Shown here in pieces: positions 8,484 through 15,995 of a stretch of DNA of 21,865 nucleotides. The DNA lies in NCBI GenBank assembly GCA_036557785.1, contig DATBGZ010000001.1, positions 1-21,865 of the forward strand, written 5' to 3'. Origin of the DNA: DATBGZ01 sp036557785 (GTDB lineage Bacteria; Actinomycetota; Actinomycetes; Mycobacteriales; Micromonosporaceae). Position numbers and translations under genes: made by a program. A model generated the notes under the pieces. It did not search any database and was not told the DNA's origin. It worked only from the letters and a program-made list of their open reading frames with translations. Position 1 is the stretch's first letter. Each line of letters begins with the position of its first letter.

Positions 8484-8756
8484 ATGGCCGTGGTGAGTCA
8501 CCCAGAGGTCCTGCTCTGCTGGCGGGCCCTGCGCCAGTTCCGCACCGGCCGGCGCCCGGCCTGCCGGCCCCGGGGGCAGCCACCGACGAGCGCCTGCCCG
8601 CTCTTCGACGCCTGTCCCCGATGGCACGGGCAGCCCGACGACTACTCGGCCTCGCTCGACGAGGACCAGCAAGCAACCGAGCGGCGCCGAGCCACGTGGC
8701 CGTGCACCCGGGTGCTGGACCTCCTGGGGCCGCAGACGCGCCGGTTCGAGGCATAA
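8484..8756 (+). CDS. Uncharacterised 90-residue Cys-containing protein
   Basis: The start ATG 8484 has a strong AGGAGG site 5 bases upstream, and a fluoride riboswitch with its own promoter precedes it, so the gene is very probably real although I recognise no family. It has cysteines at 12, 27, 38, 44 and 74 and histidines at 6 and 48. C38-x5-C44 followed by H48 is the tightest cluster and could bind metal, but no standard zinc-finger spacing is present. The middle is Pro/Arg-rich, and an acidic segment (residues 52-66) precedes a basic helix-like end. There is no signal peptide or membrane segment, so a cytoplasmic location is likely. The stop overlaps the promoter region of the next fluoride leader. 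Confidence 0.72.
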   Translation: MAVVSHPEVLLCWRALRQFRTGRRPACRPRGQPPTSACPLFDACPRWHGQPDDYSASLDEDQQATERRRATWPCTRVLDLLGPQTRRFEA

Positions 8757-8759
8757 TAC
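8752..8759 (+). promoter_or_regulatory. Possible -10 element before the MutS-like operon
   Basis: The CATAATAC stretch overlapping the TAA stop of the small Cys gene resembles a -10 box and lies 9-16 bases before the riboswitch. No good -35 is seen 17 bases upstream. Confidence 0.35.
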
Positions 8760-8767
8760 GAACGCCA

Positions 8768-8815
8768 GGGCGATGAGGCTCGCCCAACAACCGCGGATCT
8801 CCGCTGATGGCCTCT
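8768..8815 (+). promoter_or_regulatory. Fluoride riboswitch upstream of the MutS-like pair
   Basis: The closest match to the Thermotoga petrophila aptamer. GGGCG (8768-8772) pairs with CGCCC (8781-8785), with ATG at 8773-8775. P1 is GAGGCT (8775-8780) with GGCCTC (8809-8814). P2 is GCGG (8793-8796) with CCGC (8801-8804). The CTGATGGCCTCT core gives U38 (8805), A40 (8807) and U48 (8815). The downstream GAGGCC (8832-8837), part of the ribosome binding site for ATG 8840, is an exact complement of the P1 3' strand GGCCTC, giving an exclusive alternative pairing. Confidence 0.95.
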
Positions 8816-8839
8816 GCGACGACGAGCGCGGGAGGCCGC

Positions 8840-10408
8840 ATGTCCCAGCAGAGTTACCGCAGCATTCTGTTTGTCGACCCGACTCAGCGCCCCGGCGCGC
8901 AGGCGCCGGCGCCCGACCATTTCCGGGACCTGAACCTCGACCAGGTCGTGGCCGCGGTCACGGCCGGTCGCGACGAGTACGACCTGAACCCCTTCTTCCA
9001 CACTCCACTGCGGACACTCGATGCGATCGCCTATCGGCACGAGGTGTTCCAGGACCTGGCCGAACCGGCGCTCGTCGAGAACGTCACGGCCTTCGCGCGG
9101 GGTATGGCCAGGACGCGTGAAGGGCTATCCCGGGCCGCGAAGCTGTTCCATGCCTACCAGAAGAAGCGGTGGTTCCTCGACTCGCTGCGCCGATACTGCG
9201 ACACCGTGCGTGGGTTGGCCGAGGGGTTGACCACCGTGGATCTGGCCTCGCGTGGCTTGCGGGGTCTGCGCGACTACCTCGCCGAGTACACCGCCTCCCC
9301 GGCATTCCTCGCGCTGCAGGCCGAGACCACGGACCTGCGGGCCGACCTCGACGCCGTCCGGTACTGCGTGTTCATCCGCGGCCACCGGGTGCGGGTCAGC
9401 CACTACCACGAGGAGGACGACTACGGCTGGAGGGTGGCGCAGACGTTCGCGAGGTTCCGTCAGGGCTCGGCGCGCGACCACCGGACGACGTTTACCGACT
9501 CGCTCGATGTCGACCACGTCGAGGGCATGGTGCTCGACCTCGTCGCCCGGCTGCATCCCACCGTGTTCGGGGCACTGGACGCCTTCTGCGAGCGCTACGG
9601 CGGCCCAGGTCCCGGACGGCCCATCGCTTTCGCCGGCGACCCCGTCCTGGCCACCTTCGACCGCGAGGTCCAGTTCTATCTCGCGTACCTGGAGTACCTC
9701 ACGCCGCTGCGGCAGGCCGGGCTGGCCTTCTGTCATCCCGAGATGTCGGCCATCTCCAAGCAGGTCGCAGCCGAGCAGACCTACGACCTGGCATTGGCCG
9801 CGAAGCTCGTCACCGCCGGCAGACCGGTGGTACGCAACGACTTCCACCTCACCGGCCCGGAACGGGTCATGGTCGTCACCGGCCCCAACCAGGGCGGCAA
9901 AACCACGTTCGCCCGCGCGTTCGGCCAGGTGCACTACCTGGCCAGCATCGGCGTCCCGGTGCCCGGCGAGCGGGCCAGGCTGTTCCTCTCCGACCGGATG
10001 TACACACACTTCGAGCGCGAGGAGGACCTGGACAACCTGACCGGCAAACTGCAGGACGACCTGGTGCGCATCCACGCCATTCTTGCCGGGGCCACCGAAC
10101 GCAGCATCATCATCATGAATGAGATCTTCACGTCCACCACATTGGCCGACGCGCTCTGGTTAGCGCACAAGGTGATGGCGCGGATCATCCGGCTGGACTC
10201 GCTGGGCATCTGCGTGACCTTCCTCGACGAACTCGCCTCATTCAGCGAGAAGACCGTCAGCATGGTCAGCACCGTCGCCGCCGACGACCCCGCCACACTG
10301 ACGTACCGCGTCGTGCGACGGCCCGCAGATGGTGTTGCCTACGCGATCGTGCTGGCGCAGCGGTACGGACTGACCTACGAGCGGCTGACCAAGAGGGTGG
10401 CGCGATGA
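8840..10408 (+). CDS. MutS-like ATPase, first of a pair
   Basis: A 522-residue protein with a C-terminal MutS-type ABC ATPase domain. Walker A is GPNQGGKTT at about residues 348-356, and a Walker B-like segment IIIMNEIFTSTT follows at about 423-434 with Asn where MutS has Asp. A TFLDEL stretch follows. The N-terminal 300 residues look like helical lever and core regions; the mismatch-recognition domain I with its Phe-x-Glu motif is not seen. DNA mismatch repair is therefore unlikely and DNA binding is unproven. I start at ATG 8840 with GGGAGG upstream; the in-frame ATG at 8807 is the conserved GATGG of the riboswitch itself. It overlaps the second MutS-like gene as ATGA, suggesting a heterodimer. 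MutS-like genes are known fluoride-riboswitch targets. Confidence 0.9.
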   Translation: MSQQSYRSILFVDPTQRPGAQAPAPDHFRDLNLDQVVAAVTAGRDEYDLNPFFHTPLRTLDAIAYRHEVFQDLAEPALVENVTAFARGMARTREGLSRAAKLFHAYQKKRWFLDSLRRYCDTVRGLAEGLTTVDLASRGLRGLRDYLAEYTASPAFLALQAETTDLRADLDAVRYCVFIRGHRVRVSHYHEEDDYGWRVAQTFARFRQGSARDHRTTFTDSLDVDHVEGMVLDLVARLHPTVFGALDAFCERYGGPGPGRPIAFAGDPVLATFDREVQFYLAYLEYLTPLRQAGLAFCHPEMSAISKQVAAEQTYDLALAAKLVTAGRPVVRNDFHLTGPERVMVVTGPNQGGKTTFARAFGQVHYLASIGVPVPGERARLFLSDRMYTHFEREEDLDNLTGKLQDDLVRIHAILAGATERSIIIMNEIFTSTTLADALWLAHKVMARIIRLDSLGICVTFLDELASFSEKTVSMVSTVAADDPATLTYRVVRRPADGVAYAIVLAQRYGLTYERLTKRVAR

Positions 10409-11928
10409 AGGCGCACCTTCTGTTCCAGGACCGCGACGTCGACCCGACGCCGGCCAGCGATCCGCTCACGGACGCGGTCATCCAGGACCTCGAACTCGAC
10501 ACGCTCGTGGCTGCCATGGCCGGCGGCGACCCCCGATCGCACAGCCAGAGCAGCAGCGGGCACGATGACTTCCTGGCCGAGGTCGCGCGCACCGTCCTGT
10601 TGGACAGCCTCACCGATCCCGCCGAGATCGGCTACCGGCAGGCGGTCCTGCGCGACTGCCTTGACCATCCCGGGCTTGTCCGGCAGCTCTACGACCTCGC
10701 GCTGGCCGGGATCACGGCCGAACGTGGCGTGTACGGCGGCTACCTGCGCCACCCCGGCACGATCCTGCGCCACGCCATCGACCTCATGCAGGGCTACGTC
10801 GTCCACCTCAGGCAACTACGCCACCTCGCTGACGAGCACACTGGAAGGGTCACCTCGCCGGGCTTCACCGAGCTGTTCGCCACGCTGGCCAGACAGCTCG
10901 ATGACGACTACTTCCACACCGTCAACCAACACCTGCGCCGGCTGCGCTTCGAGCGCGGAGTGCTCATCAGCGCTCGCCTCGGCCCAGGCAGCAAGGGCGT
11001 GGACTACACACTACGCAGCCCAACGTCCACACACGACAGTTGGCGGTCGCGGTTGGGCTTCGGTGACCGAGACTCCTACAACTTCGCCATCGCCGAACGG
11101 GACGAGGCAGGCGCCCGCGCACTGTCCAACCTGCGCGATCGGGGGGTCGACCTGGCCGCCGACGCGCTGGCCGGGGCATGCGACCACATCCGCGACTTCT
11201 TCCGCATGCTCCGGATCGAGATCGGCTTCTACCTCGGCTGTGTCAATCTCCACGACCGCCTGACCGGCAAGGGCGAGCCCACGTGCCTTCCCGTCGCCGA
11301 GCCCCCACACAGCGACGCGCTCTCGGCATTCGGGCTCTACGACGCGAGCCTGACCCTACGCGTGCCCGCCCAGGTCGTCGGCAACGACCTCGACGCCGAC
11401 GGCACCTCGCTCCTGGTCGTCACGGGCGCCAACCAGGGCGGCAAGTCGACGCTCCTGCGCAGCATCGGCCAGGCCCAACTCATGATGCAGGCCGGCATGT
11501 TCGTCCCCGCGCAGTACTGGCGCGCCCGAATCTGCACCCCCGTACTCACCCACTACCGGCGCGAGGAGGACGCCACCATGACCCGCGGCAAGCTCGACGA
11601 AGAGCTGTACCGGATGAGCGAGATCGCGGACCGCCTGCGACCAGGCGCTCTGATGCTGTGCAACGAATCGTTCGCATCGACCAACGAACGCGAGGGCTCC
11701 GAAATCGGCCGGCAGGTCATCCACGCCCTCACCGACGCCGGCGTACGGGTCGTGCTCGTCACCCACCTCCACGACCTGGCCCAAAGCCTCTACGCGCAGG
11801 CGTCCTCGTCCACGCTGTTCCTGCGCGCGCAACGACGGGCCGACGGAACGCGGACGTTCCGGATCGAACCGGGGCAGCCGCTGCCCACGAGCTACGGACG
11901 CGACCTCTACGCCGACGTGTTCCGATGA
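10405..11928 (+). CDS. MutS-like ATPase, second of a pair
   Basis: A 507-residue protein homologous in layout to its upstream neighbour. Walker A is GANQGGKST at about residues 341-349. The Walker B/D-loop region is LMLCNESFASTNEREG at about 415-430, again with Asn-Glu in place of Asp-Glu. The switch-type histidine is in VLVTHLHDLA. The N-terminal part is helical, with no MutS domain I. The four-base overlap with the first gene predicts coupled, balanced synthesis, as expected for a MutSalpha-like heterodimer (inference). The stop at 11926-11928 abuts the convergent DUF190 stop, leaving no room for a terminator between them. Confidence 0.9.
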   Translation: MKAHLLFQDRDVDPTPASDPLTDAVIQDLELDTLVAAMAGGDPRSHSQSSSGHDDFLAEVARTVLLDSLTDPAEIGYRQAVLRDCLDHPGLVRQLYDLALAGITAERGVYGGYLRHPGTILRHAIDLMQGYVVHLRQLRHLADEHTGRVTSPGFTELFATLARQLDDDYFHTVNQHLRRLRFERGVLISARLGPGSKGVDYTLRSPTSTHDSWRSRLGFGDRDSYNFAIAERDEAGARALSNLRDRGVDLAADALAGACDHIRDFFRMLRIEIGFYLGCVNLHDRLTGKGEPTCLPVAEPPHSDALSAFGLYDASLTLRVPAQVVGNDLDADGTSLLVVTGANQGGKSTLLRSIGQAQLMMQAGMFVPAQYWRARICTPVLTHYRREEDATMTRGKLDEELYRMSEIADRLRPGALMLCNESFASTNEREGSEIGRQVIHALTDAGVRVVLVTHLHDLAQSLYAQASSSTLFLRAQRRADGTRTFRIEPGQPLPTSYGRDLYADVFR

Positions 11929-12261
11929 TCATGCTCGGGACAGCAGCACCCGGTCGATGACCACCAAGCCCTCGGCCACCACGCCGTCCAACCACGGAAG
12001 GAACTCGCGGATGCGCTGCTCGACATCGACGATGACGACAACCACGGGCAGGTCCTCGGTCAGCGACAGGATTCGCTGCGTGTGGATCCGTGAGTGGGCG
12101 CCGTAGCCCTCGATGCCATGCAGGACGCTCACCGTCGCGAGGCCGCAGTCGTGGGCGCGGCGGACGGCCTGTTCGTAGACCGACTCGTGGTTCGACTGGT
12201 CGTACTCGCCCACGAAGATGGTCAACCGGAGCGCAGGGCCAAGCGGATCAGTCAATGCCAT
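11929..12261 (-). CDS. DUF190 family protein
   Basis: A small protein of about 110 residues with the DUF190 pattern: LTIFVGEYDQ, then YEQAVRRAHDCGLATVSVLHGIEGYG, HSRIHTQRILSLTEDLPVVVVIVD and a closing LVVIDRVLL strand, giving a ferredoxin-like fold related to PII proteins. DUF190 genes frequently sit beside crcB/FluC fluoride channel genes, which fits the surrounding riboswitches, but no crcB is here. The start is uncertain: ATG 12261 has AGGAG too close, ATG 12276 lacks a site, and TTG 12255 has the best spacing to AGGAG. It is convergent with the MutS-like pair. Confidence 0.83.
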   Translation of the reverse strand: MALTDPLGPALRLTIFVGEYDQSNHESVYEQAVRRAHDCGLATVSVLHGIEGYGAHSRIHTQRILSLTEDLPVVVVIVDVEQRIREFLPWLDGVVAEGLVVIDRVLLSRA

Positions 12262-12595
12262 GCTCCTGCCAGACATCAAGGCGGTTCGGCGAGAGTCTAC
12301 TGGCCGCCGCCGCCGTTGGGGCCGAGGTCTTCGGCGAGGACGTGGTCGTGGCAACCATGACCGACCGCTCGTTGACTACGCCGAAAGTGGTCTCGCTCAA
12401 GGGCAGGCGACACCGAGAGCACTCCCGTCTGGCTTCGGTATCGGCCGACCCCGGCGCACATGCTCGTCGCGCCCGTGGCAGCGCTCGACGTGGCCGCACC
12501 GAAGGCGTGACCCGGGAGCCCGACCATCGGCGGCAGGCTAGGCCGATCGGCCCGGCACCGTGGCAGCCCGCCCCCGGTAAAGTGAGGCACGAGAC
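12262..12595. other. Intergenic region between DUF190 and enolase
   Basis: No convincing gene is seen in these 334 bases. They contain the divergent control regions. A -10-like TAAAGT (12578-12583) lies 12 bases before the enolase riboswitch, without a clear -35. GGCCGATCGGCC (12541-12552) is a perfect 12-base palindrome of unknown role. Next to DUF190 on the minus strand, a segment (about 12263-12310) has CTCGCC, GAACCGCC and TTGATGTCTGG in the order of a fluoride riboswitch core, but P2 is missing. Confidence 0.5.
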
Positions 12596-12640
12596 GGCGG
12601 TGGGGCTCGCCGATAACCGCGACGGTCGCCAACGGTCCCT
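12596..12640 (+). promoter_or_regulatory. Fluoride riboswitch upstream of enolase
   Basis: GGCG (12596-12599) pairs with CGCC (12608-12611) as the pseudoknot. P1 is GGGGCT (12602-12607) with GGTCCC (12634-12639). P2 is GCGA (12619-12622) with TCGC (12626-12629). A40 and U48 equivalents are 12632 and 12640. As at 3980-4025, position A6 is G (12600) and U38 is C (12630). The expression platform is weaker than the others: CCTAGCTG (12638-12645) can fold on CAGGAAGG (12649-12656), which holds the ribosome binding site, with an AG/GA internal mismatch. This also competes with P1. eno is a known target gene of this riboswitch class. Confidence 0.9.
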
Positions 12641-12664
12641 AGCTGACCCAGGAAGGCCAGGCAC

Positions 12665-13924
12665 ATGGCCCTGCGCATCGCAACGCTTCGAGCCGTGGAG
12701 ATCCTCGACTCCCGAGCACGCCCAACTCTCGCGGTAAGGCTGACAACCACCGACGGCATCGAGGTCCGGGCCGGCGTCCCCTCCGGCGCATCGACCGGCA
12801 GCCGTGAGGCGGTCGAGCTGCGCGACGGCGACCCCGGCCGGTACGGCGGCCAGGGCGTGCTGCGGGCCGTGGCGGGCATCAACGGCGAGATCGCCGACAG
12901 CCTCTCCGGACGTGCATTCATCGAATTGGCTGACGTCGATCAAACGTTGATCGACCTGGACGGCACGACAACGAAGTCGCGGCTGGGTGCCAACGCGATC
13001 GTGGGTGTATCGATGGCCGCGGCACGGGCGTTCGCGGCACTCGCCGGTCAACCACTGTGGCGCTATCTCGCCATCCACGGCACGACGCCACGCCTGCCGG
13101 TACCGCACTTCAACGTCGTCAACGGCGGCGTGCACGCACCCAACCCACTCGACTTCCAGGAGTTCATGGTTGCCCCGATCGGCGCGCCCAACCTCGCCGA
13201 GGCCGTACGCGCCGGAGCCGAGGTCTACGCCGCACTGCGCCGCCGCCTCGCTGCCGCCGGACACGCCACGGGCCTGGGCGACGAAGGCGGATTCGCCCCC
13301 ACGATCGCCGCACCCGAGGACGTGCTCACCGAACTCGTCGCCGCCATCGGCGACGCCGGCTACACTCCGGGCCGCGACGGCGTCGCGATCGCCCTCGATC
13401 CCGCCGCGAGCGAGTTCTTCCGCGACGGCTCCTACCACGTCGCCGGCCAAGCACTCTCCACATCGGACATGATTGCCCGTTACGAGGAGATCGTGAGCCG
13501 CTTTCCGGTCTGGAGCATCGAGGACGGACTGGCCGAGTCCGACTGGGACGGCTGGGTCAGCCTCACCGAGCGACTGCGCGACCGCATCCAGATCGTCGGC
13601 GACGACCTGCTCGTCACCAACCCCACGATCGTCGCCAGCGCCATCGACCGCAAAGCCGCCACCGCCGCCCTGATCAAGGTAAACCAGATCGGCACCGTCA
13701 CCGAGACCCTACAGACCATGCGGATCTGCCGCGACAACGGCTGGGCCCAGATGGTGTCACACCGCTCCGGCGAGACCGACGACACCTTCATCGCCGACCT
13801 CGCCATCGGCAGCGGCTGCGGCCAACTCAAGACCGGGGCACCCGCCCGAGGCGAACGGGTCGCCAAGTACAACCGCCTCATCGAGGTCGAAGCCGAGCAG
13901 AACCTTCCGTACGGCATCCGGTGA
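12665..13924 (+). CDS. eno: Enolase (divergent, fluoride-controlled)
   Basis: A 419-residue phosphopyruvate hydratase (2-phosphoglycerate to phosphoenolpyruvate) of near-normal family length. The catalytic and metal ligands are present: S43 (GASTG), H157, E166 (QEFM), E207 (GDEGGF), D245, E286 (IEDGL), D313 (GDDL), K338 (IKVNQIGT), H366-R367-S368 and K389 (KTGAP). Some near-universal positions differ: DSRARPTLAV for the usual DSRGNPTVEV, NGGVHAPN for NGGxHADN, and ARGERVAKYN for RSxRxAKYN. The start ATG 12665 has AGGAAGG upstream. Fluoride with Mg2+ and phosphate inhibits enolase, so switch-controlled extra enolase makes sense. It is probably a second copy beside a housekeeping eno elsewhere, which I cannot see. 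Confidence 0.95.
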   Translation: MALRIATLRAVEILDSRARPTLAVRLTTTDGIEVRAGVPSGASTGSREAVELRDGDPGRYGGQGVLRAVAGINGEIADSLSGRAFIELADVDQTLIDLDGTTTKSRLGANAIVGVSMAAARAFAALAGQPLWRYLAIHGTTPRLPVPHFNVVNGGVHAPNPLDFQEFMVAPIGAPNLAEAVRAGAEVYAALRRRLAAAGHATGLGDEGGFAPTIAAPEDVLTELVAAIGDAGYTPGRDGVAIALDPAASEFFRDGSYHVAGQALSTSDMIARYEEIVSRFPVWSIEDGLAESDWDGWVSLTERLRDRIQIVGDDLLVTNPTIVASAIDRKAATAALIKVNQIGTVTETLQTMRICRDNGWAQMVSHRSGETDDTFIADLAIGSGCGQLKTGAPARGERVAKYNRLIEVEAEQNLPYGIR

Positions 13925-13990
13925 GGCAGCAGCCGGGCTCAGCTCGGACGCCGGCCACCGAAAGCGCTCGAATGGCACGTTCACTGTGAT

Positions 13991-14011
13991 TGGCCGCCAC
14001 AGAGGCGGCCA
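13991..14011. terminator. Hairpin between enolase and GGDEF genes
   Basis: TGGCCGCC and GGCGGCCA form a perfect 8-base stem around ACAGA. It lies 67 bases past the enolase stop and about 100 bases past the true end of the convergent GGDEF gene, so it could terminate both. There is no T-run, which is common for actinobacterial terminators. Confidence 0.55.
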
Positions 14012-14108
14012 TCACGTCGCTCGAGAGTCGCGCGCAGGGCCGATGCGCGCCGCTGCCGGCCGGAAACCCTGCGCCCGTTGCATCGGCACGGCCGACCGGT
14101 CCTGCGGC

Positions 14109-15615
14109 TAACGAGCCTGGCGGCCATAAGTGGTTTTGATTCTTTCGTCAAAGACCCTGACGCTGTCTTTTCCAGCGGCCTTGGCTGCGTACAGGCCAGG
14201 TCGGCGTCACGAAGGACTTCAGAGGAACTCTGGTCCACCCGTGGAATCACACAGACACAGACGCTCGCGCTCACCGATAGCGTCCTTCCTGAAGTTCGAT
14301 ATGGCTCGCCCAGCCGGTGGCGAATCAGGTTGGCGATGGAGCGTGCCGTTGGCTCGTCGGCATCCGCGAGCAGCACCGCAAATTCGTCGCCGCCGAGCCT
14401 TGCCACTGTATCACTGGAGGCTGATACGGTCGTGAGTCGCGCTGCGACGTCGACCAGCAGCTGGTCCCCGACAGGGTGGCCGAACGAATCGTTAATGCCC
14501 TTGAATCCGTCAAGGTCCAGCATGAGGAGGGCCGAACGAGCATTGCCCACGTGGCCACCGCGAAGGAGCGCTTCAAGGTGGTTGACGAGTTCGGCACGGT
14601 TAACCAGATGGGTGAGTTGATCATGCGTCGCGCGATAGACAAGTTCCGAGTGCAAGGCCTGGAGTTGGTCTGCCCGGTTGTCCGCGAACCGATTGATAAG
14701 CGCCATGCGCCAAAGCACCAACAAGGTGATGAGCGCAGCAATCATGACCGGGACGCCAAACTCGAGAACGGACCGCGGCTCAAAGCCGCCAGGGATCACG
14801 GCGACAGCCCACGCCAGGGGGCCGAGTAGCGCCAGCAAGACGAACACCACGGTGCGCGGCGTGCTGAAGCGGGCTATCCCGGCCTGACGAGTGGGGACCG
14901 GGACTGCCGAATCGGGATGCACCAGCGCGGCAGCGATGAGCACGGTGTAGCCGACCCCTAAGGCACCGACGTCATCGACCCGGTGCACGTACGGGTGGCC
15001 GACCGCGGCACCGATCCGAAGGACGCCGCCAGCCAGGGTAAAAGTAGTCGCGGCCACAAGCAGGCGAAACGAAGCCGTTTGGCGTTCGACGACAAATATC
15101 AGCCGAAACAACACGCCCGCCAGCAGCGCCACGCCGATCGGCCTGCCGAACGCGGTAACGAAGTCGGCGCCGGCCTGTCCCGGCCTCCCGTAGAGCAGGA
15201 AAAGCCACAAGACCAAGAAGGCGCCCAATGCGAAGAGCGCCGCGTCGAGGGTATCGGCCAGGTAGCGTCTCGCAGACCTTCCATCGGCAAAGATAAGTCC
15301 CAAGCCGACGACGATGAAGAATGTCGCCGGCCGTACGTCCTCGATCTGGAGATGTTGAGTAATCCTCAGCGGGCGGAGCATCAACGCAGAAGCCGTTAAG
15401 CCGAAAACGACCACTGCCGAGCCGAGCACGAACAACCACCACGCGCGCTGCCGCGCGGGCGGACGCACCAGCAAGGTCGAGACGGCCACAACGAGCGCAA
15501 GGAGCGAGGTCGCGGCCGAAAGAGCACGCGTACCCGTCGCTGTCGCCACTCCGACGAGGATCGCCCCGACGACGACTATGATCCAGGCGGCGCGGTTACG
15601 CATCGTCTCCACCAC
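14109..15615 (-). pseudogene. Membrane GGDEF protein, frameshifted near the C-terminus
   Basis: It starts at GTG 15615 behind GGGAGGGGGG. About eight to ten hydrophobic segments fill residues 10-305, followed by a GGDEF domain with RATHDQLTHLVNR, DLDGFKGINDSFGH and the active-site GGDEF at 408-412, predicting a c-di-GMP-forming diguanylate cyclase. No RxxD inhibitory site precedes GGDEF. After ADLA (residue 474, about 14191-14196) the frame shifts: the +1 frame gives the expected YAAKAAGKDSVRVFDERIK ending and a stop at 14109. The annotated frame instead runs on for 70 unrelated residues to 13981. One missing base explains this. The catalytic loop is intact, but the last helix is lost, so activity is doubtful. 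It could be a sequencing error. Confidence 0.8.
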
Positions 15616-15859
15616 GTTGCAGGCCCCCCTCCCGCAAGGCTAGCCGCCGACTCTGGGATGGGTTGGGCGATTCGCCAGTGTTGGCCGGGCAGAGGATGCA
15701 GGCGAGCGCGAGCACGTAAGAACCCGCGGCGAGCCAAACTGCCGGCCCTGCACGTAGAACGTGCCTCTCCCCGGGGACGACTGGACCCGAGACAAGCCCA
15801 GTTTCCCTTACAGCACAGGCACTTTCTTCATCGACACCCCCGAGTCGCCAAAAGATCAT
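15596..15859 (-). CDS. Possible small hypothetical protein before the GGDEF gene
   Basis: An 87-residue frame from ATG 15859 with one hydrophobic segment (AVWLAAGSYVLALACIL). It overlaps the GGDEF start by 20 bases. There is no ribosome binding site before the ATG, and third-position G/C is lower than in nearby genes. I do not recognise it; it may be chance or a decayed gene. Confidence 0.25.
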   Translation of the reverse strand: MIFWRLGGVDEESACAVRETGLVSGPVVPGERHVLRAGPAVWLAAGSYVLALACILCPANTGESPNPSQSRRLALREGGLQRGGDDA

Positions 15860-15866
15860 GAACGAG

Positions 15867-15995
15867 TCAGGCTAGCTGTTCGACGGTGTACTCGTCGGCG
15901 TGTGCCGATGACCCGTCAGCTGGTCGCCAGGGACGCTCGGGGCCGTTGCGAGCCCGACGGTGCACCTGGGCGTCGGTGATGGTCAGCTCGCTCAT
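15867..15995 (-). pseudogene. N-terminal stub of an amidohydrolase-family protein
   Basis: A 42-residue frame beginning MSELTITDAQVH, with RNGPERPWRP and an EYTVEQL ending. This matches the first strand and metal-binding DAQVH region of the amidohydrolase-2 (TIM-barrel) family, where several hundred residues should follow. It stops at 15867. The ATG overlaps the stop of the upstream carboxymuconolactone decarboxylase-like gene (TGATG), so the pair once formed an operon. Loss of the rest indicates a deletion or rearrangement at about 15870. Confidence 0.6.

Noticed and set aside
8807..8839. Upstream in-frame ATG for the first MutS-like gene
   Set aside because: This ATG is the conserved GATGG core of the fluoride riboswitch, and no ribosome binding site precedes it. 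ATG 8840 has one.
12248..13450. 400-codon minus-strand frame opposite enolase
   Set aside because: Covers the enolase gene and its riboswitch in antisense, with no recognisable domain.
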